This document shows, one piece after another, positions 1-7,877 of a DNA stretch of 12,359 bases. The notes beneath the pieces are model-generated. The model was not told where the DNA came from. It did no database searches and saw nothing but the letters and a program-made list of their open reading frames with translations. The position numbers and the translations under genes were made by a program. Origin of the DNA: Clostridiales bacterium (GTDB taxonomy: Bacteria; Bacillota; Clostridia; Christensenellales; Aristaeellaceae); contig SFNY01000073.1 of assembly GCA_004554085.1 (NCBI GenBank), positions 1 through 12,359 of the forward strand, given 5' to 3'. How positions within the stretch are numbered: the stretch's first letter is position 1; every line of letters begins with the position of its first letter.

Positions 1-315
1 CACCTTCGCGGGGCGCTCCACGGTGCCGCGCTTGCCGGGCACGGACAGGCAGCCCTCCACGCAGGTCTGCACGCCCTCGGCGGCGATGATCTCCGGGTTC
101 ACCAGCTCGATCAGGCCCTCGCCCACGTCCACGACCACCACGCGCTTGAGAATCCCCACCTGCGGTGCGGCCAGACCCGCGCCGTCGGCTTCGTACATCG
201 TGTCGGCCATGTCGTCCAGCAGCGTTGCCAGACGCTTGTCAAAGGTATCCACCTTGCGGGCGTGCTTGCGCAGCACCTCGTCCTCACCGAGCACTACGAT
301 CTTTCGGATTGCCAT
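1..315 (-). CDS. def: Peptide deformylase, 3' end cut by window edge
   Basis: Removes the formyl group from the N-terminal formyl-methionine of new proteins in the cytoplasm; a metal-dependent hydrolase. The 105 visible residues begin MAIRKIVVLGEDEVLRKHAR. They carry family motif 1, GAGLAAPQVG (residues 45-54), and motif 2, EGCLSVPG (87-94), whose Cys89 is the expected metal ligand. Motif 3 (HEXXH) would lie beyond base 1, so the catalytic glutamate cannot be checked. The family is usually about 150-180 residues, so roughly a third is missing. The ATG at 313-315 is preceded by GGAGTGAGG at a suitable distance. It lies 29 bp after priA and is probably the sixth gene of the yicC-to-def operon; fmt is the usual next gene but is outside the window. 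The identification is secure. Confidence 0.96.
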   Translation of the reverse strand, partial: MAIRKIVVLGEDEVLRKHARKVDTFDKRLATLLDDMADTMYEADGAGLAAPQVGILKRVVVVDVGEGLIELVNPEIIAAEGVQTCVEGCLSVPGKRGTVERPAKV

Positions 316-344
316 ATATTTTTACCTCACTCCATAGAATTTCA

Positions 345-2573
345 TCAATACAGGTTCGCCGGGTTGACCTCCAGCTCGGCGCGCACGCCCTCCGGAGCCG
401 CGTCGGCCATGGCCTGCATCCGCGCGCAGGCGGCGTTCACGTCGCCCTTGAAGTACATCTTCAGAAACAGCTGCCAGCGGTGCTCCCCGCGCAGCAGGGA
501 GATCGGCGCCTCGTGGGCGCGCATCTGCACCACGTCGCCGCGCAGGCCCTGTTCATCCAGCCAAACGTTAAAGCGCGCCTCATCCTTTTCCGCCGCTGCG
601 CGCACCTGCTTTTCCTCCTTGCCGGAGTATACGATGCGCACAATCTGGGTAAACGGCGGGTACAGTGCGCTCCTGCGGAAGGCGCTCTCCTTGCGGTAGA
701 AGGCGCGGAAGTCCTGCGCCGCAGCCAATTGAATGCCGTAGTGATCCGGCTCGTAGGTCTGCACGATCACCCGACCGCGCTTCTCCGCGCGACCCGCGCG
801 TCCGGCCACCTGGGTAATCAGCTGGAAGGTGCGTTCCGTGCTGCGGTAGTCGGGCAGGTTCAGCGTCATGTCCGCCGCCACCACGCCCACCAGCGTGACG
901 TTGGGGAAGTCCAGGCCCTTGGCGATCATCTGCGTGCCGATCAGCAGATTGGCCTCGCCCGAGCGAAAGCGGTTCAGGATGCGCGCGTGCGCGTCCTTCT
1001 CCCGGGTGGTGTCCACGTCCATGCGCACGATGCGCGCATTCGGCAGCAGCTTCTGCGCCTCCTCGGCCACCTTCTGCGTGCCCGCACCGAAGTATTTGAT
1101 GTAGGAGCTGCCGCACTGGGGGCAGGTTCTCGGCGGCGGCATGGTGTTGCCGCAGTAGTGGCAGCGAAGCTGGTTCTCCACCTGATGATAGGTCATGGAC
1201 ACGTCGCACTGGAGGCACTTCACCACGTAGCCGCACTTGCGGCAAGACACGAAGGTGGAGTGGCCCCGGCGGTTGATGAACAGCATCGCCTGTTCCCCGG
1301 CGCGCAGGCACTCCTCCAGCGCGCTCAGAAGCTTGGCCGAGAAGATGGAATGGTTGCCGCGCTCAAATTCGCCGCGCATATCCACCAGCTCCACCTCGGG
1401 AAGCGGCCTTCCGTTGGCCCGCTCCCGCAGCTCCAGGAGCTCCAGTTTGTTCTCCGGGCGAACGCCGGGCATGGCCCGCATGAAGCTTGAAATGGAGGGC
1501 GTGGCGCTGCCCAGCACCAGCGCCGCGCCATTCTTCTCCGCGCGACGCCAGGCGACCTCCCGTGCATCGTAGCGCGGGCGGCTCTCGGACTGGTAGGTGT
1601 TCTCGTGCTCCTCGTCCACGATGATCGCGCCGATGTTGGTTAGCGGCGCGAAGATCGCGCTGCGCGCGCCCACGACCACCCGGGCCTCTCCGAAGCGGAT
1701 GCGCCGCCACTCGTCGAACTTCTCCCCGGCGGAGAGCCCCGAGTGCAGCACCGCAGCCAAATCGCCGAAGCGCCCGTGGAACCAGGACACCATCTGCGGG
1801 GTCAGCGCAATCTCCGGCACCAGCACGATGGCGGTCTTGCCCGCGTCCAGCGCGTGCCGGATGGCGCGCATGTAGACCTCGGTCTTGCCGCTGCCGGTCA
1901 CGCCGTTGAGCAGAAAGCGCCCGCCGCCATTGTCCATGGCCGCCGTGATGGCCTCCACGGCATTGCGCTGGCCCGCCGTCAGCGTAAACTTACGCGTATC
2001 CGCGAAGCCCCGCAGCGCCGAGGGTGTGCGCCGCTGTTCGCACGCCAGAATCTGCACCGCGCCCTTCTCCCGTAGCGCCTTCAATGCAGCCGCATTCAGG
2101 GAAGCGGTGTCCATGTCTCCATTCTGCAAATGCATGAGCAGCTCGATCTGCCGCTTCGCCCGGGAATTTTCCTGGGCATAGGCCGCGACCTGCTCCTCGC
2201 TCCACACGAGGTGTGCAAAGCGCCGCATGCGAATCTGCACCCGTCCGCTGCGCATCTCCGAGGGGATCATCAGCCGCAGCGCGTCCACCAGATTGCACAG
2301 GTAGCGCGCGTGCATCCAGTCCGCCAGCTCCATCAGCTCCGGCAGCACCACCGGGTAGTCCTGCACCGGTTCGAGGATGTCCTTCACCCGATCCGCATCC
2401 AGCTCGCAGCGGTCGCTCAGCGACGCCACGAAGCCCTCGATCCTTCTCGGGCCGAAGGGGATGCGCACCTGCTGCCCCGGCACGATGTGCATGCCCTCGG
2501 GCACGCGATAGCTGAACATGCGGTCCAGCGCCCCCGCCGAGAGGTCCACGATCACGTTTGCGTACTGCGTCAT
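345..2573 (-). CDS. priA: Primosomal protein N' (replication restart helicase PriA)
   Basis: Superfamily 2 DNA helicase that recognises stalled or repaired forks and starts primosome assembly. The 742 residues match the full family length. An N-terminal DNA-binding region (about 1-110) is followed by Walker A GVTGSGKT (224-231), DEEH (320-323), GSATPS (355-360), motif V around IGTQMIAKGLDFP (545-557) and motif VI QVAGRAGR (588-595). The zinc-binding insert has all eight cysteines in four CxxC pairs (444/447, 453/456, 471/474, 484/487). The C-terminus NPANLY resembles the usual PriA ending. Its ATG (2571-2573) overlaps the coaBC stop as ATGA, implying translational coupling. No missing residue is apparent. 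The long plus-strand open frames over this gene are antisense shadows caused by high GC. Confidence 0.98.
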   Translation of the reverse strand: MTQYANVIVDLSAGALDRMFSYRVPEGMHIVPGQQVRIPFGPRRIEGFVASLSDRCELDADRVKDILEPVQDYPVVLPELMELADWMHARYLCNLVDALRLMIPSEMRSGRVQIRMRRFAHLVWSEEQVAAYAQENSRAKRQIELLMHLQNGDMDTASLNAAALKALREKGAVQILACEQRRTPSALRGFADTRKFTLTAGQRNAVEAITAAMDNGGGRFLLNGVTGSGKTEVYMRAIRHALDAGKTAIVLVPEIALTPQMVSWFHGRFGDLAAVLHSGLSAGEKFDEWRRIRFGEARVVVGARSAIFAPLTNIGAIIVDEEHENTYQSESRPRYDAREVAWRRAEKNGAALVLGSATPSISSFMRAMPGVRPENKLELLELRERANGRPLPEVELVDMRGEFERGNHSIFSAKLLSALEECLRAGEQAMLFINRRGHSTFVSCRKCGYVVKCLQCDVSMTYHQVENQLRCHYCGNTMPPPRTCPQCGSSYIKYFGAGTQKVAEEAQKLLPNARIVRMDVDTTREKDAHARILNRFRSGEANLLIGTQMIAKGLDFPNVTLVGVVAADMTLNLPDYRSTERTFQLITQVAGRAGRAEKRGRVIVQTYEPDHYGIQLAAAQDFRAFYRKESAFRRSALYPPFTQIVRIVYSGKEEKQVRAAAEKDEARFNVWLDEQGLRGDVVQMRAHEAPISLLRGEHRWQLFLKMYFKGDVNAACARMQAMADAAPEGVRAELEVNPANLY

Positions 2574-3763
2574 CTGTCCCTCAGTTCCCGCACGCGGCTC
2601 AAAATCGCGTCCGCCGCCGCGCGCTTGGACATCTTCTCCAGCGCCCGCACGTCCCCGGCGGTGATGAGGGTGATCACGTTCGTGTCCACGCCGAAGCCCG
2701 CGTCGCTGCGAGAGACGTCGTTGGCCACGATCAGATCCGCGTTCTTCTTGGTGAGCTTGCCCCGGGCGTTGTCCATCACGTCGTTGGTCTCCGCCGCGAA
2801 GGCCACCAGAATCTGCCCTGGCTGCTTGCGACGGCCAAGCTCGGCGGCGATGTCCGTGGTTGCCTCCAGCTCGAGGGTCATGTTCTCGCCGGTCTTTTTG
2901 ATCTTGCGCTCGGCGACGCTCTTCGGACGGAAGTCCGCCGGAGCCGCCGCCTGAATCACCACGTCCGCCTTGTCGCCGCGCTCCAGCACCGCCGCGCAGA
3001 GCTGGGCGCTGGACTCGATCTGCACAAACTCCACGCCCTCTGGGGCCGTCAGGCTCGTCGGGCCGGAGATCAGCGTCACGTTTGCGCCCCGATCCCGCGC
3101 GGCCTCGGCAAGCGCATAGCCCATCTTGCCCGTGGAACGGTTCGTAATGTAGCGCACCGGATCGATGCGCTCCACCGTGGGGCCAGCCGTTACCAGCACC
3201 TTCAGCCCTTCCAGATCCCGCTGGGGATTGAGGATCGCCTCGACGGCCTCCACGATCTGCTCCGGCTCAGACATGCGGCCCACGTCATCGTCGCCGCAGG
3301 CCAGATGGCCCGCCTCCGGCCCAACGAAGCGCAGGCCCCGCGAGCGCAGCAGCGCAAGGTTTGCCTGGGTGGCCGGGTTGCGCCACATGGCGCTGTTCAT
3401 CGCAGGCGCGACCAGCACCGGGCAGCGCACCGCAAGACAGGTGGTGCTCAGCAGATCGTCCGCAACGCCGCAGGCCATCTTCGCCATACAGTTGGCCGTG
3501 GCCGGGGCGATGAGCAGCAGATCCGCCCACTTCGCCAGCGCCACGTGCTCGATCTCATACTTGCGGTCGAAGGAATCGCTGTAGGCGGGATTGCCGCTGA
3601 GGGTCTCGAAGGAAAGCGGCTGCACGAACTGACAGGCGTGCTCCGTGAGCACCACGCGCACCTGCGCGCCGCGCTTCTTCAAGCGGCTCACCAGATCGCA
3701 GGCCTTGTAGGCGGCGATTCCGCCGGTCACGCCCACGACGATCCTCTTGCCCGTCAGCATCAT
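2570..3763 (-). CDS. coaBC: Bifunctional phosphopantothenoylcysteine decarboxylase / phosphopantothenate-cysteine ligase
   Basis: Catalyses two successive steps of coenzyme A synthesis: joining cysteine to 4'-phosphopantothenate, then FMN-dependent decarboxylation to 4'-phosphopantetheine. The 397-residue protein has the CoaC half first: GGIAAYK (14-20), active-site His73 in HVALAKWAD, PAMN with Asn122, and catalytic Cys156 in HLACG. The CoaB half follows: VTAGPTVERIDPVRYITNRS (191-210) with Asn208, and KIKK (287-290) with the expected catalytic lysine. One oddity is AAPADFRP (273-280) where the family usually has AAVADYRP. Two adjacent ATGs are possible; I take the first (3761-3763), preceded by AAAGGGG about 6 bases upstream. 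It follows rpoZ after 153 bp and overlaps priA by four bases (ATGA). Confidence 0.98.
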   Translation of the reverse strand: MMLTGKRIVVGVTGGIAAYKACDLVSRLKKRGAQVRVVLTEHACQFVQPLSFETLSGNPAYSDSFDRKYEIEHVALAKWADLLLIAPATANCMAKMACGVADDLLSTTCLAVRCPVLVAPAMNSAMWRNPATQANLALLRSRGLRFVGPEAGHLACGDDDVGRMSEPEQIVEAVEAILNPQRDLEGLKVLVTAGPTVERIDPVRYITNRSTGKMGYALAEAARDRGANVTLISGPTSLTAPEGVEFVQIESSAQLCAAVLERGDKADVVIQAAAPADFRPKSVAERKIKKTGENMTLELEATTDIAAELGRRKQPGQILVAFAAETNDVMDNARGKLTKKNADLIVANDVSRSDAGFGVDTNVITLITAGDVRALEKMSKRAAADAILSRVRELRDR

Positions 3764-3792
3764 TTCTTACCCCTTTCAGCTCAACACAACAA

Positions 3793-3833
3793 GCGAAAAC
3801 CGTGCTTCTCTTTTTGAAACATCGGGTTTTCGC
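3793..3833 (-). repeat. 9-bp perfect inverted repeat in the coaBC leader
   Basis: GCGAAAACC (3793-3801) and GGTTTTCGC (3825-3833) are perfect inverted copies separated by 23 bases. In the minus-strand transcript they can form a stem 30 bases before the coaBC start, followed by a moderately U-rich tail (TTGTTGTGTTGA). This resembles a weak terminator or attenuator, but the loop is long and the U-run is broken, so a binding site or processing structure is equally possible. Confidence 0.5.
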
Positions 3834-3856
3834 GTCAGAATCAGATTTGGAATTCG

Positions 3857-3884
3857 CGCTCCGCCGCGCAGTGGCTGCGGAGCG
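3857..3884 (-). repeat. 8-bp GC-rich hairpin downstream of rpoZ
   Basis: CGCTCCGC (3857-3864) and GCGGAGCG (3877-3884) form a perfect 8-bp stem with a 12-base loop, starting about 33 bases after the rpoZ stop in the minus-strand transcript. No T-run follows, so it is not a classical intrinsic terminator. It could stabilise the 3' end of the upstream mRNA segment. Confidence 0.45.
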
Positions 3885-3916
3885 TCGCAGGTTTGGACAC
3901 AGGCCGCGCGCCGGGA

Positions 3917-4135
3917 TCAATCCTCGTCGTTCTCGGCGGCCTCATCGCGGGAATAGGTGATCAGCCCGCGGTTGATCTCCTCGATGGCGATGGTCAGCGG
4001 GTTGTTGTCCTTGGTGTCGATCAGCGGCAGGCTGCCACCGATCAGCTCGCGCGCGCGCTTGGACGCTTCCACGGCCAGCGTGTAGCGGCAATCCACTTTG
4101 CTCAGCAGTTCGCCAATGGGCGGTTCGGTCATCAT
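3917..4135 (-). CDS. rpoZ: DNA-directed RNA polymerase omega subunit
   Basis: Small RNA polymerase subunit that helps fold and assemble the beta' subunit. The 72 residues match the family length. Recognisable features are the N-terminal PPIGELLSKVDCRYTL (5-20), the basic ASKRARELI helix (24-32) and PLTIAIEEINRGLI (46-59), the omega core helix. The acidic tail AAENDED is typical. The start at 4133-4135 is preceded by AAGGAGG ten bases upstream; an adjacent in-frame ATG at 4130-4132 is an alternative. It lies between gmk (57 bp upstream) and coaBC (153 bp downstream), the conserved Firmicutes order. A short GCCC-GTTC-GGGC hairpin (4167-4178) sits in the gmk-rpoZ gap. Confidence 0.96.
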   Translation of the reverse strand: MMTEPPIGELLSKVDCRYTLAVEASKRARELIGGSLPLIDTKDNNPLTIAIEEINRGLITYSRDEAAENDED

Positions 4136-4192
4136 GGATGTTGTTCCTCCTTGTTGGATTTCTACAGCCCGTTCGGGCGGATGGGGGCAAAT

Positions 4193-4834
4193 TCAGTCGG
4201 CGCGCAGCTCGGCGCTCAGCTGATCCAGGAAATCGCGGCGGTTCTTGAGCTCGCACCGCTTCGCGCGGATGATGGAGTAGACCTCCTCCACGGCGATCTC
4301 CAGCGCGTCGGGCACGACGCTCCAGTCCTGGTGAATGATGACATAGTTGTAGGAGTAGGCGGTGGCGACCTCTCCGGCCACGTTGTTCAGCCGCACGCGG
4401 ATGGATTCCTCGGTCTCCGTGCCGCGATGGCGCAGGCGGGTCTCCAGATTCTCGCGGCTGGGAGGACTCACGAAGATGCCCACCGCGTCGGGGTCGTGCT
4501 GAAGCACCTGCTGGCAACCCTGCACGTCGATCTCCAGAATCAGATCGTTGCCCTCATTCAGCTCCTGGCGGACGACGTCCTTCAGCGTGCCGTAGCGGTT
4601 CTGATGGACGTGCGCCCATTCGTAGAATGCGTCTTCCCTGATCAGTTCATCGAAGCGTTCCTCGGTCACAAAGTGGTAGTGCACGCCGTTGATTTCGCCC
4701 TCGCGGGGCGCGCGGGTCGTGCAGGACACGGACAGGCGCACATCCGGGTGCTTCTTGAGCAGGGTCTTGACGATTTCGGACTTGCCCGCGCCCGCGGGGC
4801 CCGAAATGACAAACAGCATTCCACGCTTTGCCAT
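4193..4834 (-). CDS. gmk: Guanylate kinase
   Basis: Phosphorylates GMP to GDP with ATP, a step in guanine nucleotide synthesis that also affects the (p)ppGpp pool. The 213 residues match the family. Seen are the P-loop GPAGAGKS (12-19), the GMP-binding segment SVSCTTRAPREGE (35-47) with Tyr53 in GVHYHFV, the LILEIDVQG strand (98-106) and an arginine-rich lid region (about 133-149, RLRHRGTETEESIRVRL). Start ATG 4832-4834 is preceded by GGAGGG about 11 bases upstream. It lies 35 bp after yicC, leaving no room for remA, which often separates these two genes in Firmicutes. Confidence 0.98.
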   Translation of the reverse strand: MAKRGMLFVISGPAGAGKSEIVKTLLKKHPDVRLSVSCTTRAPREGEINGVHYHFVTEERFDELIREDAFYEWAHVHQNRYGTLKDVVRQELNEGNDLILEIDVQGCQQVLQHDPDAVGIFVSPPSRENLETRLRHRGTETEESIRVRLNNVAGEVATAYSYNYVIIHQDWSVVPDALEIAVEEVYSIIRAKRCELKNRRDFLDQLSAELRAD

Positions 4835-4869
4835 ATGAAATCATTCCCTCCATTAAAGTCCTTGGTAAC

Positions 4870-5739
4870 TTACTCGATGTTCTGCAGCTGTTCGCGCAGC
4901 TTTTCGATTTCGGCTTTCATGCTGACCACCAGCTGGGTGATCGGCACGTCCTGTGACTTGGATGAAATCGTGTTCACCTCTCGATTGAGCTCCTGCACCA
5001 GGAAATCGATCCTGCGGCCCACCGGCTCGGCCTTCTCCAGACACTCGCGCAGCTGGGCGATGTGGGCGTGCAGGCGCACCGTCTCCTCGGCGATGGCGCT
5101 GCGGTCGGCCATCACGGCCACCTCCGTCAGCAGGCGGGTTTCGTCCACGTTCCTGCCGATCAGCTCCTCAATGGACGCGCGCAGGCGGCGGGTGTACTCC
5201 TCCACCGTCTCGGGGTAGCGCGCCTCCACCGCGTTGGTCATCTCCTCGATGCGGTCGGTGCGGAAGGCGAGATCCTTCTTCATTTCCGCGCCCTCCCGGC
5301 GGCGCATCTCCACCAGTTGATCCAGCGCCGCGTCCAGCGTCTCCTTCAGCAGCGCGCGCAGCGCATCCTGATCCTCCTCCGCCTCGGTGACCACCAGCAC
5401 ATCCGGCAGGCGGGCGATGCTCATCAGGCTGCGGTCGTCCTGCACGCCGGAGTCGGTCAGTCCGCTCAGAGCGCCGACGTATGCGTCGAACAGCGCGCGA
5501 TCCACCTGGACGCTGCGCGCGTCGCTGCGCATGTTGCGGTAGGTCATGAACACGTCCACGTGTCCCCGGGAGAGCCGCGCGCCGATCAGCTTGCGCGCAT
5601 CGTCCTCCAGAAACATCAGGTTGCGGGGCATGCGGAAGGACAGATCCAGGAAGCGGTGATTCACACTCTTGAGTTCGATCGTCAGCTGCCGTCCGTCCAG
5701 CTCCCGCATGGCGCGGCCGTAACCGGTCATACTCAACAT
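4870..5739 (-). CDS. yicC: YicC/YloC family endoribonuclease
   Basis: A member of the YicC/YloC family, described as endoribonucleases acting on RNA in the cytoplasm; the physiological substrate in this organism is unknown. The 289 residues fit the family. The N-terminus MLSMTGYGRA is the signature start, followed by IELKSVNHRFLDLSFRMP (21-38). The conserved C-terminal block is GRRIDFLVQELNREVNTISS (241-260), then KSQD. The central part (about 120-180) is charged and probably helical. ATG 5737-5739 has GGAGG seven bases upstream; the internal ATG at codon 4 is less well placed. This is the first gene of the operon, about 25 bases downstream of the predicted transcription start. Confidence 0.95.
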   Translation of the reverse strand: MLSMTGYGRAMRELDGRQLTIELKSVNHRFLDLSFRMPRNLMFLEDDARKLIGARLSRGHVDVFMTYRNMRSDARSVQVDRALFDAYVGALSGLTDSGVQDDRSLMSIARLPDVLVVTEAEEDQDALRALLKETLDAALDQLVEMRRREGAEMKKDLAFRTDRIEEMTNAVEARYPETVEEYTRRLRASIEELIGRNVDETRLLTEVAVMADRSAIAEETVRLHAHIAQLRECLEKAEPVGRRIDFLVQELNREVNTISSKSQDVPITQLVVSMKAEIEKLREQLQNIE

Positions 5740-5771
5740 AGACAGGCCTCCACATTAGAATCTTATTGTAC

Positions 5772-5777
5772 ATTATA
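5772..5777 (-). promoter_or_regulatory. Extended -10 promoter of the yicC-gmk-rpoZ-coaBC-priA-def operon
   Basis: On the minus strand the sequence reads TGT-TATAAT, a perfect -10 hexamer with an extended -10 TG. The region where a -35 would lie holds only a weak match (TGTGAA), which is common for extended -10 promoters. The predicted start near 5766 gives a leader of about 25 bases ending in the yicC Shine-Dalgarno GGAGG. Confidence 0.75.
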
Positions 5778-5795
5778 ACACAAAGCGCGCGGATT

Positions 5796-5819
5796 TTCAC
5801 AGGTTTACAGAAATTTACA
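5796..5819 (-). repeat. Three tandem TGTRAA hexamers at the yicC promoter
   Basis: On the minus strand TGTAAA (5814-5819), TGTAAA (5804-5809) and TGTGAA (5796-5801) occur in the same orientation with spacings of 10 and 8 bases, from just upstream of the -10 back to the ligA stop. They are flanked by two GCGCGC tracts (around 5785-5790 and 5821-5828). This could be an operator, an AT-rich UP-like element or chance. Confidence 0.35.
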
Positions 5820-5838
5820 AGCGCGCGCACAATTCACC

Positions 5839-7806
5839 TCAGGCCAGACCCAGCCGCTCCAGGAATTCCGCCTCGCCGATGACCTCCACGCCCAGGGCGT
5901 TGGCCTTGTCCAGCTTGCTGCCGGCGTTCTCCCCGGCAACCACCAGGCTGGTCTTTTTCGACACCGAGCCCGCCGCCTTGCCGCCCGCGTTGCGCACGGC
6001 GGCCTCGGCCTCCGCACGGGAGAAGCGTGAAAGCGTGCCCGTGACCACCACGGTCATACCCTCAAAGGGGCCGCCGGACACCGCCTGGGCGGGGGCCTCC
6101 GGAGAAACGCCCGCAGCCAGCAGCGCTTCGATCAGGCGAAGATTCGCCGCGTCCTCAAAGAAACCTGCGATGGAGTCGGCCAGAATCCCGCCCACGTCGT
6201 CCATCTGCACCAGCTCCTCGCGACGGGCATTCTTCAGCGCGTCCACGCTGCGGTAGCGCTCCGCAAGGTCGCGGGCGGTCTTTGCGCCGATGCCGGGGAT
6301 GCCGATGGCGTAGATGAACGCCGCCAGCGAACACTTCTTGCTCTTCTCGATGGCGCGGATCAGGTTCTCTGCCTTCTTTTCGCCGAAGCGCTCCAGCGTG
6401 CAGAGCTGCTCCTTCGTAAGTGTATAGAGCTGGTCGGCCTCCTGCAGAAGCCCCGCGTCCACCAGCTGGGCGGCGGTCTTTTCGGAGAAGGTGTCGATGT
6501 CCATGGCGTCGCGGCTGGCGAAGTGGCTCAGGCGCATCACGATCTGCGGCTTGCAGCCGTCCCGGTTGGGACAGAACAGGTGCGCGCCGTTCTCCACGAG
6601 CGCCGTTCCGCAGGCCGGACAGATCTCCGGCTTTTGAACGTCGCGTTCGCCCTCCACGAATTCGTCCACCCGGCCCATGATCTCCGGGATGACCTCGTTG
6701 GAGCGGCGGATCCACACCTTTGCGCCGATCTTCACCCGCTTGCGCTGAATGTCCTGCCAGTTGTTCAGCGTGGCGCGCTTCACCGTGGCCCCGGCCAGCT
6801 CCACCGGGGAGACGTGGGCCAGGGGCGTGAGCTTGCCGGTGCGGCCGATCTGCCAGGTCACGTCCTCGAGGGTCGTCGTGACCTCCTCGGCCTCGAACTT
6901 GTAGGCCACCGCCCAGCGGGGGAACTTGTCCGTATAGCCCAGGGCCTCCCGCGTGGCGAAGTCCGTGATCTTGATCACCGCGCCGTCGATCATGTAATCC
7001 AGCTCCGCCCGCGAAGCCTCCACCGCGTGCACCGCGTCGATGGCCCCCTCCAGCGTGTCGGCATACACCTCGCAGCCGGACACCGGGAAGCGATTTTCCC
7101 GGAGAAAGGTAAGCATCTCGCGCTGGTCGGAAAAGCTTTTGCCCTCGATGTAGCCCACGTCGTAGAAGCAGGCGGACAGCTTGCGCGCCGCCGTGACCGC
7201 CGGGTCGAGGTTGCGCAGCGCGCCTGCGGCAGCGTTGCGGGGGTTCTTCAGCGGCTCCCTGGCGGTTTTGTTGTACGCTTCCAGCGTGGAGAGCTTCATG
7301 AACGCCTCGCCGTGCACCTCCATGCGGCCCTCGTAGGGGATGCGCACGGGAATCGTGCGGATGGTGAGCGCCTGCTGCAGAATCTCCTCGCCGGTCACGC
7401 CGTTGCCGCGGGTTGCCGCGCCCACCAGATGGCCGCCCTCGTAGGTCAGGTTCACCGTCAGGCCGTCGAACTTGTGCTCCACCACGTACTGAAGCTTCGG
7501 AAGCCCAGCCTCCAGCCGCAGCTTTTCGGCCCGGTTCGCCCAATCCCGCAGCTCGGCGATGGACTGGGCCTTGCCCATGCTCCACAGCCGCGCCAGATGG
7601 GTGTGGGGCTCAAAGCCCGGCAGCACCGCGCCGCCCACACGCCGCGTGGGGGAATCCGGCAGGCGCTCGCCCGTCTCCTTCTCCAGCCGCACTAGCTCGT
7701 CGTAGAGCGCGTCCCACTCCTTGTCCGAGATCGTGGGCGCGTCCAGCGTGTAGTACTGATATGCCGTTTCGTTGAGCCGGTCCACCAGCTCGCGCATTCG
7801 GTTCAT
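5839..7806 (-). CDS. ligA: NAD+-dependent DNA ligase, divergent LigA subfamily
   Basis: Seals nicks in duplex DNA using NAD+. The 655 residues cover all family domains. These are the Ia-like N-terminus with the NAD-contacting YQYYTLDAPTISD region (17-28), adenylation active-site Lys112 in EHKFDG (110-115), EVHGEAF (163-169), NPRNAAAGALR (188-198), GAVIKI (275-280), GRTGKLTPLA (321-330), a zinc finger (Cys396, 399, 412, 418), helix-hairpin-helix repeats (about 440-560) and a BRCT domain (about 578-655). It departs from textbook LigA in several places: His111 rather than Pro before the lysine, RLWSMGKAQS instead of the usual PMLSLDNAF-type motif, and TRGNG instead of TRGDG. Start ATG 7804-7806 has GGAGG seven bases upstream. 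It lies 71 bp after pcrA and is probably cotranscribed with it. Confidence 0.95.
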   Translation of the reverse strand: MNRMRELVDRLNETAYQYYTLDAPTISDKEWDALYDELVRLEKETGERLPDSPTRRVGGAVLPGFEPHTHLARLWSMGKAQSIAELRDWANRAEKLRLEAGLPKLQYVVEHKFDGLTVNLTYEGGHLVGAATRGNGVTGEEILQQALTIRTIPVRIPYEGRMEVHGEAFMKLSTLEAYNKTAREPLKNPRNAAAGALRNLDPAVTAARKLSACFYDVGYIEGKSFSDQREMLTFLRENRFPVSGCEVYADTLEGAIDAVHAVEASRAELDYMIDGAVIKITDFATREALGYTDKFPRWAVAYKFEAEEVTTTLEDVTWQIGRTGKLTPLAHVSPVELAGATVKRATLNNWQDIQRKRVKIGAKVWIRRSNEVIPEIMGRVDEFVEGERDVQKPEICPACGTALVENGAHLFCPNRDGCKPQIVMRLSHFASRDAMDIDTFSEKTAAQLVDAGLLQEADQLYTLTKEQLCTLERFGEKKAENLIRAIEKSKKCSLAAFIYAIGIPGIGAKTARDLAERYRSVDALKNARREELVQMDDVGGILADSIAGFFEDAANLRLIEALLAAGVSPEAPAQAVSGGPFEGMTVVVTGTLSRFSRAEAEAAVRNAGGKAAGSVSKKTSLVVAGENAGSKLDKANALGVEVIGEAEFLERLGLA

Positions 7807-7877
7807 CGCGGAACCTCCGTTCTCAGCTTTGATTCTTCAATGTCAATTGTTATCAGATAATATAGTAGGTATTCGCC

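Noticed and set aside
165..1490. Long plus-strand open frame (441 codons) opposite def and priA
   Set aside because: It is antisense to priA, which has all helicase motifs. The translation is Arg/Ala/His-rich low-complexity sequence typical of a high-GC shadow frame, with no ribosome binding site.
4167..4178. GCCC-GTTC-GGGC hairpin between gmk and rpoZ as a terminator
   Set aside because: The stem is only four to five base pairs, no T-run follows, and it leads straight into the rpoZ ribosome binding site.
3893..5218. Plus-strand open frame (441 codons) opposite rpoZ, gmk and yicC
   Set aside because: It spans three unmistakable minus-strand genes and reads as compositional noise.
7841..7846. 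Perfect TTGACA on the minus strand upstream of ligA, beside the 11-bp palindrome TTATCAGATAA (7850-7860)
   Set aside because: No acceptable -10 lies 16-19 bases downstream (AGAACG at 17). The palindrome is short and AT-rich. An internal ligA promoter is possible but not supported.
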